Assembly: GCA_937895935.1 (NCBI GenBank)
Contig: CALBKX010000053.1
Location: forward strand, 1-60,371
Direction: 5' to 3'
Origin: an uncultured Clostridia bacterium
Lineage (GTDB): Bacteria > Bacillota > Clostridia > Christensenellales > UBA1242
DNA: 60,371 nt
The notes beneath the pieces were generated by a model. That model had not been told where the DNA came from, ran no database searches, and was given only the letters and a program-made list of their open reading frames with translations. Below, in pieces: positions 37,556-46,340 of this stretch. Position 1 is the first letter of the stretch; every line of letters starts with the position of its first letter. Position numbers and translations under genes: made by a program.

Positions 37556-40138
37556 TTCCAAAAGTACTAACCTATCATCCTTAACATCAAGTTTTACTGT
37601 GCTATTTGGTTTAAAATCTTTAGTTAAAAGTTCTTTTGCAACCATTGTTTCTACTGTATGACTAATATATCTTTTTAAAGGTCTTGCACCATAAACCATA
37701 TCATAGCCATTGTCAATTATATATTCTTTTGCTTTATCAGTTATTTCTAAATTTAATTGTTTTGCATTTAATCTGTTAGATAAATTTTGTAAAAGCAAAT
37801 CAACAATTTTTCCAATATCCTTTTTATTTAAAGGTTTAAAGAAAATTATATCATCTAAACGATTTAAAAACTCTGGTCTAAATTGCATTTTTAACATTCC
37901 CTCAACTTCGCTTTTTGCACTTTCAGAAATTGTTCCATTTGGCTCAATTCCTTCTAAAATTGCATTAGCACCTAAGTTTGAAGTCATAATTATGATTGTG
38001 TTTTTAAAATCAACTGTTCTACCTTGGCTATCGGTAATTCTTCCGTCATCCAAAACTTGTAACAATATATTAAATACGTCAGGATGTGCTTTTTCTATTT
38101 CATCAAAAAGAACAACAGAATAAGGGTGACGTCTAACCGCTTCAGTTAATTGTCCACCTTCTTCATACCCAACATATCCTGGAGGCGCACCAATCAAACG
38201 TGAGGTACTAAATTTTTCCATATATTCAGTCATATCAATTCTGACTAAGTTTTTCTCATCATCAAACAAGTTTTGAGCAAGCGCTTTACATAGTTCGGTT
38301 TTTCCAACACCCGTTGGCCCTAAAAACATAAATGAACCAATTGGGCGGTTAGGGTCGCCAATGCCTGCCCTTGAACGCAAAATCGCCTCACTTACCTTTG
38401 TAACAGCTTCATCTTGTCCCACTATTCTTTTGTGAAGGATATCATCCAAATGAATAAGTTTTTCTCTTTCACTTGACGCAAGTTTACTTACTGGAATACC
38501 AGTCCAACGTGAAACAATTTTTGCAATTTCATCTTCAGTTACACGGCTTTTAAGTAAAGAATCTTGTTTTATTTCCTCATTTTGTTTTTCAAGTTCTAAT
38601 AAATCCTTTTGCAATTTAGGTAGTGTTGAATATTTTAATTGTGCTGCTTTGTTTAAGTCGTATTCTCTTTCTGCCCTATCAATTTCAGCACTTGTTTTTT
38701 CAATTTCCTCTTTTAATTTTTGTATTTTTTGAATTGAATTTTTTTCATTATCCCACTTTGCTTTCATCGCATTGTATTTTTCTTTAAGAGAAGCAAGTTC
38801 TTTCTCTATTTTATCTAGCCTATCTTTTGAAAGTTGATCTGTCTCCTTTTTTAATGCTTCTTTTTCAATCTCGTGTTGAATAATTTTACGATTTATTTCA
38901 TCAAGTTCAGTTGGCATACTATCAATTTCTGTTTTTATGCTCGCGCAAGCTTCATCAACAAGGTCGATTGCCTTGTCTGGCAAAAATCTGTCTGAAATAT
39001 ATCTATTTGAAAGTGTTGCCGCACTAATTAAAGCATTATCAGAAATTTTTACGCCATGATAAACTTCGTATCTATCCTTTAAACCTCTTAAAATAGAAAT
39101 AGTATCCTCAACAGTTGGTTCTTCAACCATAACAGGTTGAAAACGACGTTCAAGAGCAGGGTCTTTTTCAATATATTTTCTATACTCATCAAGAGTTGTT
39201 GCACCAATACAATGAAGTTCACCACGAGCAAGCAATGGTTTTAAGATGTTTCCTGCATCCATAGCCCCATCAGATTTTCCTGCACCAACAATTAAATGAA
39301 GTTCATCAATGAACAAAATGATTTGTCCTTCACTTTTTTTAACTTCATTTAATACAGCCTTTAACCTCTCTTCAAACTCTCCTCTAAATTTAGCGCCAGC
39401 AACTAAAGAACCCATATCAAGGCTAAAAATTCTTCTATTTTTCAATGATGATGGCACATCGCCTTTCATAATCCTTATAGCAAGCCCTTCAGCTATTGCC
39501 GTTTTACCGACACCAGCTTCACCAATTAAAACTGGATTATTTTTTGTTTTACGAGAAAGTATTCTTATAACATTTCTAATTTCACTATCACGACCTATGA
39601 CAGGGTCAAGTTTATTAGATTTTGCAAGTTCAACAAGGTCGCTACCATATTTTTTTAATACATCATAAGTATCTTCTGGATTTTGATTTGTCACTTTTGT
39701 ATTCCCCCTTACCTTTTTTAATTCTTCTAAAAATTTTGACTTTGTAATTTGATATTTATTAAATAACTTTTTTAATGTAGGATTTGCATTATCAATCAAT
39801 GCAATGAAAATATGTTCAACAGAAACATATTCATCACCCATATTTTTTGAAATTTCAATAGCATTGTTTAAAGTTACATTACTCTCTTGCGAAAGATAAG
39901 GTTGTCCACCACCTGAAACTTTAGGATATTTGCTGTTTAATTCTTGTAATTCAGTTATTAAATTATTAACATTAACGCCTAATTTTAACAACAAACTATA
40001 AATTAAAGAATTTGAAATATTTAAAAGAGCATTTAAAATATGTGTCTGTTCAATAAGTTGATTTCCATTGTTTTGTGCTTCATTTATTGCCTGTTGAATT
40101 GCATTAATTGAATTTTCTGTAAATTGATTAAAATCCAT
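37544..40138 (-). CDS. clpB: ClpB disaggregase (HSP100)
   Basis: 864 aa. It rescues aggregated proteins together with DnaK. Seen in order: Clp-N double repeat (1-145), AAA+ 1 with GEAGVGKT (about 200) and FIDELHLIVGAG, the long coiled-coil middle domain (about 400-520), AAA+ 2 with GPTGVGKTELCKA (about 600) and LFDEIEKAHPDVFN, then the D2 small domain. The ATG at 40138 has SD AGGAGGG; the longer frame begins in the promoter. The last codons and stop lie inside element E2, so the original C-terminus may have been altered by insertion. The presence of a middle domain and lack of a P-loop IGF tripeptide fit ClpB rather than ClpC. Confidence 0.96.
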   Translation of the reverse strand: MDFNQFTENSINAIQQAINEAQNNGNQLIEQTHILNALLNISNSLIYSLLLKLGVNVNNLITELQELNSKYPKVSGGGQPYLSQESNVTLNNAIEISKNMGDEYVSVEHIFIALIDNANPTLKKLFNKYQITKSKFLEELKKVRGNTKVTNQNPEDTYDVLKKYGSDLVELAKSNKLDPVIGRDSEIRNVIRILSRKTKNNPVLIGEAGVGKTAIAEGLAIRIMKGDVPSSLKNRRIFSLDMGSLVAGAKFRGEFEERLKAVLNEVKKSEGQIILFIDELHLIVGAGKSDGAMDAGNILKPLLARGELHCIGATTLDEYRKYIEKDPALERRFQPVMVEEPTVEDTISILRGLKDRYEVYHGVKISDNALISAATLSNRYISDRFLPDKAIDLVDEACASIKTEIDSMPTELDEINRKIIQHEIEKEALKKETDQLSKDRLDKIEKELASLKEKYNAMKAKWDNEKNSIQKIQKLKEEIEKTSAEIDRAEREYDLNKAAQLKYSTLPKLQKDLLELEKQNEEIKQDSLLKSRVTEDEIAKIVSRWTGIPVSKLASSEREKLIHLDDILHKRIVGQDEAVTKVSEAILRSRAGIGDPNRPIGSFMFLGPTGVGKTELCKALAQNLFDDEKNLVRIDMTEYMEKFSTSRLIGAPPGYVGYEEGGQLTEAVRRHPYSVVLFDEIEKAHPDVFNILLQVLDDGRITDSQGRTVDFKNTIIIMTSNLGANAILEGIEPNGTISESAKSEVEGMLKMQFRPEFLNRLDDIIFFKPLNKKDIGKIVDLLLQNLSNRLNAKQLNLEITDKAKEYIIDNGYDMVYGARPLKRYISHTVETMVAKELLTKDFKPNSTVKLDVKDDRLVLLERCK

Positions 40139-40169
40139 ATTTTCTCCCTCCTTTTTATTATATTGCAAG

Positions 40170-40198
40170 ATTATATCATAATGTGCTAGCAATGTCAA
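40170..40198 (-). promoter_or_regulatory. Consensus promoter of clpB
   Basis: On the minus strand TTGACA (40198-40193), 17 nt, TATAAT (40175-40170): a perfect sigma-A match. A single CIRCE-like half (TTGGCACTC) lies upstream of -35 but has no inverted partner, so HrcA control is not supported. Confidence 0.85.
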
Positions 40199-40316
40199 GT
40201 ATCGAGTGCCAACTTTTTTATTTTTTTTATTTAATCACTTATCTAACAAAAAACATACTTAACTTATATTAAAAATTAAATATGTTTTCTTTTTCATTTT
40301 AATAAAATATTCAATG

Positions 40317-40847
40317 TTAATCAACTTTTTTCTTGACATTAAGGGTATATTTTTTACTGACTTCGCCTGTTTTTTTGAATGAATTCTCCTCTTTATCTCC
40401 AACAACTGCCAAAAATGTTAGTGCTGCATCTTTGTTTGAATTTACTACAATAGTTGTAGCAAGTGCATCCGCATACCCGACCATAGAATCTGTTTGCTCT
40501 TCTTCTAAATTAAACAGTTTATATTCATCAAGACTTACATAGCCTGTATCTTTATCTAATTTAATTTTTATTTTCTCATCATCTTTTGCGAATTCTTGAA
40601 ACAAAGTAAGCACTACTCCATCTGTATCGCTTTTTACTAAAATATCAATGTATTTTTTCTCAAAATCTTTCTCATCGGAAAATTTTATATTTATTGTATG
40701 GTCTGTACTCATTGCCCCTGAAACATCTATAAAGGTAACTGTTAAGGGCGTCCTAGTTGGTTTTTCACATGCACAAAAAAGTATGCTTAAAGCAAAAATT
40801 GCAAAAAATACGGTTATTTTTTTAATATTTTTCATAATTTTATTCAT
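40317..40847 (-). CDS. Predicted small lipoprotein, unknown
   Basis: 176 aa from the ATG at 40847 (AGGAGA upstream). A lipoprotein signal (KKITVFFAIFALSILFCAC) places the lipidated Cys at 27. The mature part (about 150 residues) is charged, with alternating strands (TVTFIDVSG, INIKFSDEKDFEKKYIDILV) and no recognised catalytic motif; it ends in KKKVD. It is monocistronic. Confidence 0.75.
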   Translation of the reverse strand: MNKIMKNIKKITVFFAIFALSILFCACEKPTRTPLTVTFIDVSGAMSTDHTINIKFSDEKDFEKKYIDILVKSDTDGVVLTLFQEFAKDDEKIKIKLDKDTGYVSLDEYKLFNLEEEQTDSMVGYADALATTIVVNSNKDAALTFLAVVGDKEENSFKKTGEVSKKYTLNVKKKVD

Positions 40848-41071
40848 TTTTTCTCCTATTTTTAATATAATTGACTTTATTATTTTTTTTAAACTCATAT
40901 TTTAAATAAAAAGATAATTTTTGTAATATATATTAATTTAATACAAACTTAAATTTATGTTTGGTAAATTTTATTTTGAATATTAAAAAAGCGAAAAATT
41001 TTTACTAATTTATTAAAAATGAATTAAATGTATTAAATTATTTATTTCCCACATAGTTATTTTTGAAATAA

Positions 41072-41113
41072 AAATAAAGCAAAATTCGTTACACACGTGA
41101 TTTTGCTTTATTT
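41072..41113 (-). terminator. Terminator after the acidic 100-aa gene
   Basis: AAATAAAGCAAAAT and ATTTTGCTTTATTT form a perfect 14-bp stem with a 14-nt loop. It is AT-rich and bidirectional. Confidence 0.6.
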
Positions 41114-41184
41114 GTTTAAAAAACATTACTTTTTATAAAATTTACTTTTTATTATATTTTTTTAGTTGTTTTTAAGGGATTTAA

Positions 41185-41487
41185 TTAAAAATCATCATCT
41201 TCTTCATTGCAATCTTCTAATTTAATTACAATTTCTACATTTACAAGTTTTTGCGAATCGTCAAGGTCTAAATCATCCTCAGTTTCAATTTCAATTTCAC
41301 CCCAATCATCTGCATCTTTTTGAAACTTTTTTTGTAGTTTATTTTTGATATCATTTAGGGCATCTTGTTCATTATCATACTCATTTGATTTTATATCCCA
41401 ATAATTTGCAATTCCCTCAGCTTCATAAGTCACATCAAAAAAATCATTTTTATTTAAAACAACTGGGACAGCAAAAGTTTTATTCAT
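41185..41487 (-). CDS. Small acidic protein, unknown
   Basis: 100 aa, strongly acidic in its second half (EIEIETEDDLDLDD, ending EDCNEEDDDF). N-terminal MNKTFAVPVVLNKNDFFDVTYEAEG reads like a small beta-sheet domain. SD AAGGAGA is 6 nt upstream. It begins 33 nt after hpf ends and probably shares its transcript. No family recognised. An acidic tail of this type could mimic nucleic acid or bind basic partners (speculative). Confidence 0.75.
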   Translation of the reverse strand: MNKTFAVPVVLNKNDFFDVTYEAEGIANYWDIKSNEYDNEQDALNDIKNKLQKKFQKDADDWGEIEIETEDDLDLDDSQKLVNVEIVIKLEDCNEEDDDF

Positions 41488-41520
41488 ATCTTCTCCTTAT
41501 ACTTTAAATGTTGCAATCAT

Positions 41521-42051
41521 CTAATAATTACACTCAATAACACCAAGTTCACCATCTCTACGATTATATAAAACATTCACTTTATTAGATTTTTCATTCA
41601 AGAAAATATAGAAATCATGATCTAAAAGTTGCATATTTTCAATTGCATCTTCAATTGGCATAGAAACAAGGTCAAATTCCTTTGTTTTATATATTCTTTT
41701 TTCCTCATCTTCAGGAAGCTCTGGTAAAAATTCTAAACTTGATAAATCAAATGCGGTTTTTCTGAATAAATCCTTAGCTCTTTTTGAACATTTAATAATT
41801 TGCCTTTCAATTTTTGGAAGAGCGGTGTCAATATTATCATACATATTTTCTCCAACTACTTCTGCTCTAAAAAGTTTATTTTTGCTTGTTATAGTTAGTT
41901 CAAGTTTATAGGTTTTATTTTGAAGAGAGCAAACAACCCTTGCTTTTGCATTATCGTCAAAATATCTATCCAATTTATCAATCTTTTTTGTGATAATCTT
42001 TTTTAAAGATTGTCCTATATCATAATTTTTTTCAACAAATTCTATTTTCAT
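41521..42051 (-). CDS. hpf: Ribosome hibernation promoting factor, long form
   Basis: 176 aa. The N-terminal YfiA/HPF domain (1-100, MKIEFVEKNYDIGQSLKKI) binds the 30S decoding centre. The C-terminal domain (about 120-176, YKTKEFDLVSMPIEDAI ... FYIFLNEKSNKVNVLYNRRDG) is the dimerisation module that makes 100S ribosomes, so this is the long form of Bacillota. Start at 42051 has GGAGGT upstream; a Met five codons earlier overlaps the SD. Confidence 0.95.
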   Translation of the reverse strand: MKIEFVEKNYDIGQSLKKIITKKIDKLDRYFDDNAKARVVCSLQNKTYKLELTITSKNKLFRAEVVGENMYDNIDTALPKIERQIIKCSKRAKDLFRKTAFDLSSLEFLPELPEDEEKRIYKTKEFDLVSMPIEDAIENMQLLDHDFYIFLNEKSNKVNVLYNRRDGELGVIECNY

Positions 42052-42082
42052 ATAAAATACCTCCATTAAATTGTATATTTAT

Positions 42083-42111
42083 ATATTACAATTAAATTGC
42101 CCATTTTGCAA
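42083..42111 (-). promoter_or_regulatory. Promoter of hpf
   Basis: On the minus strand TTGCAA (42111-42106), 17 nt, TAATAT (42088-42083), between the clpC stop and the hpf SD. Confidence 0.6.
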
Positions 42112-42128
42112 ACAAAAATAGTATTTTT

Positions 42129-44534
42129 TTAATTAAATTGGCAGTTCTCAAAAGTAAGTCCATTCCCATTAACATCAATAACAACAGTGCCTTTTTTGTC
42201 AAGTTCTCCAAGTAGTATTTTTTCGGCTATTTTATCCTCAATCTCTTGAGATATATATCTTTTTAATGGTCTTGCACCATACCTTGTGTCCACTCCATTG
42301 TCTATAATGTAATCAAGTGCTTTTTCAGTGAGCTTTAGATTCAATTCTTGTCTGTTTAGTCTTTTGTTTATGTTTGAAACCATAATTGTAGCAATTTTAG
42401 TTAAATCTTGTATTGTTAAAGGATGGAAGATGCATACAACATCAATTCTATTCACAAACTCAGGTTTAAAATGCTTTCGCAATGCTTCCAAGTATATGGA
42501 TTTAGTTTTAATTTCATCATTTCCTTCATCAAGGCTTTGCATTGCCTGCTGACTTCCTAAATTTGATGTCATTATAATAATTGTGTTTCTAAAATTAACA
42601 GTCCTTCCTTGCCCATCAGTTAGTCTTCCGTCATCTAAAATTTGCAATAAAGCGTTGAATATGTCTGGATGTGCTTTTTCTATCTCATCGAACAAAACAA
42701 CAGAATAAGGCTTTCTTCTAACTGCTTCGGTTAATTGACCTCCTTCGTCATAACCTGCATACCCAGGAGGCGCACCAATTAATTTTGAAACCGTATGAGG
42801 TTCCATATATTCACTCATATCAAGACGGATAATATTGTTTTCACTATCAAACATTGCTTCCGCTAATGCTTTTGTTGTTTCCGTTTTTCCTACACCAGTT
42901 TGCCCCATAAAAATGAATGAACCAATTGGTTTTTTAGAGTCACCCATTCCAACACGGCTACGCCTTATGGCTTTGCAAACACTTGATATTGCTTCATCTT
43001 GTCCAACAACTCTCTTATGCAATATGTTTTCCAAATTAAGTAATTTTTCTTTTTCTGATTCTGTGAGTTTAGTAACTGGAATACCAGTCCATTTTGCAAC
43101 CACATCGGCAATATCATTCGCTATAATACATCTATTTTTGTTATTGTCGAATCTTTCGCGAAGATCGTTTATTTGTTCACTCAATCCAACTATTTCATCA
43201 TTAATTTTGGCAACCGCTTCATAATTTCTTGCAATGCTATATTCACTTTTATTTGCAATTAACTTTTGCAAACGTTCTTCTTTTTCCTTTAGTTCGTTAG
43301 GCTTGATAGAAAAAGACACTCTTGCCCTTGCAGATGCTTCATCAATTAAATCAATTGCTTTATCTGGCAGACTTCTATCAGGAATATATCTATCACTCAA
43401 AGTTACAGCCGCTTCAATTGCTGAATCAGTAATTTTAACTTTATGGAATGATTCATAATTGTCCCTTAAACCTTTAAGAATTTCAATAGTTTGTTCAATT
43501 GTTGGTGGATTAACCATAATTGGCTGAAATCTTCTCTCTAGTGCCTTATCTCTTTCAATAAATTTCCTATACTCGTCTGTTGTAGTTGCACCAATGGTTT
43601 GAAGTTCGCCTCGAGATAAGTATGGCTTTAACATATCAGAAGGACTCACTTCTCCCTCTTTAGAACCTGCTTGTGCTATTGTGTGAATTTCATCAATAAA
43701 TACAATTATATTTTGGCTTGCAATTATTGTTTCAATTGCATCCTTGAGTTTTTCTTCCATACTGCCACGATACTTTGTACCAGCCATAAGCCCGCCTATT
43801 TCCAAGGAGTAAATAATTTTATCTTTTAAAATTTCTGGAACTTCTCCTGATACTATTTTTTGTGCCAATCCTTCAACAACCGCCGTTTTACCAACACCTG
43901 CCTCACCTATCAAAATAGGATTATTTTTTGTTTTACGGCATAAAATTTCAATGATACGTTCTATCTCCGCTTCTCTGCCAATTATGGGGTCAATTTTACC
44001 TTGCTTTGCTTTTAAAGTTATATCACTGCCCATTTCAAGCAATTTATCTGGCAATAAACTTCTTTTGGAGTCATCTAAAATCGCATCACTAGAGTTTAAA
44101 CTCTGCAATGAAATTAAAACTTTTGATTTAATTTCCGTTAAATTGATTTTGAATGCTGTTGTTAATAGTTTTACAGCGTATGTACCATTATTAACTAAAA
44201 GGGCAAAGAAAAGATGTTCTGTTCCAACAAAATTATGATTTAATTGGACAGCAACCTGTTTTGCAGTTGCTAAAATTTCCTTGCTTTTTGGCGTAAGTTC
44301 AACATCCACGCCAGCAAGTACTTTTTCATATGGTTGCTCGCTTGTTAAAATTTCTTTTAAAGAAGAACTTGTAACTCCATATTCTGCCAATATTTTATTA
44401 GACATACAATCTTTTACGGTTGTAAGACCATATAAAATATGCTCAGTTCCCACTTGGTTTCCGCCAAGTTCCATAGCAATTTTACCAGCATTTTTTATAA
44501 CTTTGCTTAAATTGTCGCTAGATGTATTAAACAT
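42129..44534 (-). CDS. clpC: ClpC AAA+ unfoldase
   Basis: 801 aa. The Clp-N domain has two repeats that keep VGTEHILYG and VGTEHLFFA, whose glutamates bind phospho-arginine in Bacillus ClpC. AAA+ 1 has GEAGVGKT and FIDEIHTIAQAG. A short middle coiled coil with UVR-like KINDEIVGLSEQI (about 410-460) separates it from AAA+ 2 with MGQTGVGKTETTKA and LFDEIEKAHPDIFN. It feeds ClpP; clpP itself is not in the window. The ATG at 44534 overlaps the mcsB end by 8 nt, with GGAGAGG upstream. Last gene of the mcsA-mcsB-clpC cluster. Confidence 0.95.
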   Translation of the reverse strand: MFNTSSDNLSKVIKNAGKIAMELGGNQVGTEHILYGLTTVKDCMSNKILAEYGVTSSSLKEILTSEQPYEKVLAGVDVELTPKSKEILATAKQVAVQLNHNFVGTEHLFFALLVNNGTYAVKLLTTAFKINLTEIKSKVLISLQSLNSSDAILDDSKRSLLPDKLLEMGSDITLKAKQGKIDPIIGREAEIERIIEILCRKTKNNPILIGEAGVGKTAVVEGLAQKIVSGEVPEILKDKIIYSLEIGGLMAGTKYRGSMEEKLKDAIETIIASQNIIVFIDEIHTIAQAGSKEGEVSPSDMLKPYLSRGELQTIGATTTDEYRKFIERDKALERRFQPIMVNPPTIEQTIEILKGLRDNYESFHKVKITDSAIEAAVTLSDRYIPDRSLPDKAIDLIDEASARARVSFSIKPNELKEKEERLQKLIANKSEYSIARNYEAVAKINDEIVGLSEQINDLRERFDNNKNRCIIANDIADVVAKWTGIPVTKLTESEKEKLLNLENILHKRVVGQDEAISSVCKAIRRSRVGMGDSKKPIGSFIFMGQTGVGKTETTKALAEAMFDSENNIIRLDMSEYMEPHTVSKLIGAPPGYAGYDEGGQLTEAVRRKPYSVVLFDEIEKAHPDIFNALLQILDDGRLTDGQGRTVNFRNTIIIMTSNLGSQQAMQSLDEGNDEIKTKSIYLEALRKHFKPEFVNRIDVVCIFHPLTIQDLTKIATIMVSNINKRLNRQELNLKLTEKALDYIIDNGVDTRYGARPLKRYISQEIEDKIAEKILLGELDKKGTVVIDVNGNGLTFENCQFN

Positions 44535-45528
44535 CAACCTCTCCTTTTACGATTGTTGAATCTATTATTTCTGCTAAAATTTTAGCTCGCTTTTTTTCTA
44601 TTTCTTTTAAATTTAGGTCATCATTTGTATTTAAATGATTTTCTTTTATTTTACATAAAATATTTAAAATATCAAATTGTTTTTTCGTTTTTAATACTTT
44701 TAAATTAATTCCCCATAAAATATAACCTAAGGATTCAACCGCTTCGTCAAAATTTAGTCTGTAGGCGTTTTTCAAAAGACCAAAATTTCTAAATATCTTA
44801 TCAATTAAATGACTAGCTGAAAAATCAAAAATGTTATTTTCTTCCAAAATTTCTAATTCAGATATCTTTTTTACAATTGTATTTAAATTTTCAGCGAATT
44901 CATTTTCTTTATAGCCAAATGTATATTTATTTTTAATAGTTATAAATGGACATTTATTTTTGTAATTTATTAATGATAAAACTTGAAAATCCTTATTTAA
45001 AATTTCTTTTTCAATATCATTAATTTTTTCACTCATTGTTAATGCTGGCACAAACATAAGTACTTCTATTTCCATTCCTGTTCCACAAAGATAAGGATTG
45101 GATGTTAAAAAACCAAATTCTGTGTTGAAACACATTTCCAATTTATCTAAAATTTTATCATCAATTTCATTTGCTTCTTTATAGCACTTTTCTAAATTAT
45201 AGCCTGCATTTTGTGATTTTATTCTAATATGGTCTTGTTCATTTACATAAATAAAAATATTTCCAGAAAAATTAATGCCATAAGCAGAAATATCCTTATT
45301 ATCAATCAAATATGTAGTTATAGTTTCCTCTTCTTCCAATAATTTACAATCTTGAATGGATAGGTTTTTCAGTGCTTTAAATTCAAAATCATCGCCTAAA
45401 ATTTCACTTAAAGACCTAGTTACCCCAATTGCTTGTTCTATATCTGTTAAGAGTTTAACAAATGGCATATCTTTTATATTTCTTCTATAACTAACTGAAC
45501 TTGAAATTATATTTTTATAATCTTCCAT
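44527..45528 (-). CDS. mcsB: McsB homologue with degenerate protein-arginine-kinase active site
   Basis: 333 aa (Bacillus McsB is 363). The family segments NEQDHIRI, the GFLTSNP...CGTGM region and VPALTM align clearly with McsB. The active site does not: the catalytic Cys of the CPTNVGTGLR motif is Asn (SNPYLCGTGMEIE) and the Arg is Glu; the N-terminal SSRIRLARN reads SSSVSYRRN; and the GEGSEA...SNQ loop is KNKCPF...KNK. The C-terminal RDxxR phospho-arginine pocket is also not conserved. It is probably a pseudo-kinase that may keep an adaptor role with McsA and ClpC. It overlaps mcsA by 14 nt. Confidence 0.88.
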   Translation of the reverse strand: MEDYKNIISSSVSYRRNIKDMPFVKLLTDIEQAIGVTRSLSEILGDDFEFKALKNLSIQDCKLLEEEETITTYLIDNKDISAYGINFSGNIFIYVNEQDHIRIKSQNAGYNLEKCYKEANEIDDKILDKLEMCFNTEFGFLTSNPYLCGTGMEIEVLMFVPALTMSEKINDIEKEILNKDFQVLSLINYKNKCPFITIKNKYTFGYKENEFAENLNTIVKKISELEILEENNIFDFSASHLIDKIFRNFGLLKNAYRLNFDEAVESLGYILWGINLKVLKTKKQFDILNILCKIKENHLNTNDDLNLKEIEKKRAKILAEIIDSTIVKGEVDV

Positions 45529-45964
45529 AGCTTTGTTCCTTTAGTTTTTGTATTTCTAAGCCATATTTTGTTGCTTTTTGCAAATTTCCATTTTTTAAAC
45601 AAATTTCTACCATTTGTTCAAGTTCTGATATCTGTTTGTTAACGTAAAAAGCATTTGGCTTTTTTCCCAAATATTTTTGTTCTTTAAACTGATTAATAAA
45701 ACTATTTTTTAAGAATTCTTTAAAAGCTTCATAACAGTTTTCACAGCCCAAAAGTCCCGATGATTGAAACTCCTTAAAGGTTTCACCACAAACAGAACAC
45801 TTCTCTTCCAACTTAATTCTTTTTGTTTCATTTAAAGCAAATGATTCAAGTTCAACATCATTGTTTATTTTACGATAGCACCCGCCACATAAATACATAA
45901 GTTTATTTTCAGAAGACATAAATATACTTGTTGCATCTTTCTTGCCACAATTTTCACAAAGCAT
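45515..45964 (-). CDS. mcsA: McsA, zinc-finger activator of McsB/ClpC
   Basis: 149 aa. Four CxxC pairs (CENC at 3-6, CGGC, CSVC, CENC) in two zinc-binding modules, then a helical UVR/coiled-coil end (ISELEQMVEICLKNGNLQKATKYGLEIQKLKEQS). In Bacillus McsA activates the McsB kinase and helps load ClpC. SD GGGAGG precedes the ATG. The usual first gene of this operon, ctsR, is missing: the 376 bp upstream contain no gene. Confidence 0.93.
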   Translation of the reverse strand: MLCENCGKKDATSIFMSSENKLMYLCGGCYRKINNDVELESFALNETKRIKLEEKCSVCGETFKEFQSSGLLGCENCYEAFKEFLKNSFINQFKEQKYLGKKPNAFYVNKQISELEQMVEICLKNGNLQKATKYGLEIQKLKEQSYGRL

Positions 45965-46113
45965 ATTTACCTCCCTTATTTTTTAAAACCAAAAGAAACC
46001 TTTATCTATAATGGCTGACGTACATCAATCAAAAGCAAAAATTAAATCTTTTAACGTGCACGATTTAATCTTGTATTATACCTTTGTTTCCTTTTGTTTT
46101 CATCATTACAAAT

Positions 46114-46142
46114 ATACTAAAACAAAAGCACTTAAAAGTCAA
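46114..46142 (-). promoter_or_regulatory. Promoter of the mcsA-mcsB-clpC operon
   Basis: On the minus strand TTGACT (46142-46137), 17 nt, TAGTAT (46119-46114), giving a leader of about 140 nt. A second TATAAT-like box at about 46072 lacks a -35. No convincing CtsR heptad repeat is present. The spacer 45965-46278 holds no gene. Confidence 0.55.
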
Positions 46143-46278
46143 GGAGTTGAAAATTTTAATATATTAAAAAAACTATTTGAGTTAAAAATTTAATTTATTT
46201 TAATTATTAGTATTTTTTTTTGCAGTAAGAAAAGATGTTTTCAAAAAATTTTTACAAACAAAACGGGTGCAATGCACA

Positions 46279-46316
46279 TACAAAAAACATCACTTTGCAT
46301 TTGCAAAGTGATGTTT
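46279..46316 (-). terminator. Terminator of the 342-aa protein gene
   Basis: A perfect 14-bp stem, AAACATCACTTTGC/GCAAAGTGATGTTT, with ATTT loop, followed on the minus strand by a T-run. Confidence 0.85.
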
Positions 46317-46340
46317 AATTTATTTGAAATGTTTTTATTT

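Noticed and set aside
40170..40215. CIRCE operator upstream of clpB
   Set aside because: TTGGCACTC resembles one half of CIRCE, but the second element, GCTAGCAC, is in direct, not inverted, orientation. No palindrome forms.
46110..46160. CtsR heptad box upstream of mcsA
   Set aside because: AGTCAAGGAGTTGAAA matches only the first heptad; the second diverges at most positions.
46011..46193. 60-codon ORF upstream of mcsA as a diverged ctsR
   Set aside because: It is on the opposite strand, has no HTH pattern and no SD; it crosses the operon promoter.
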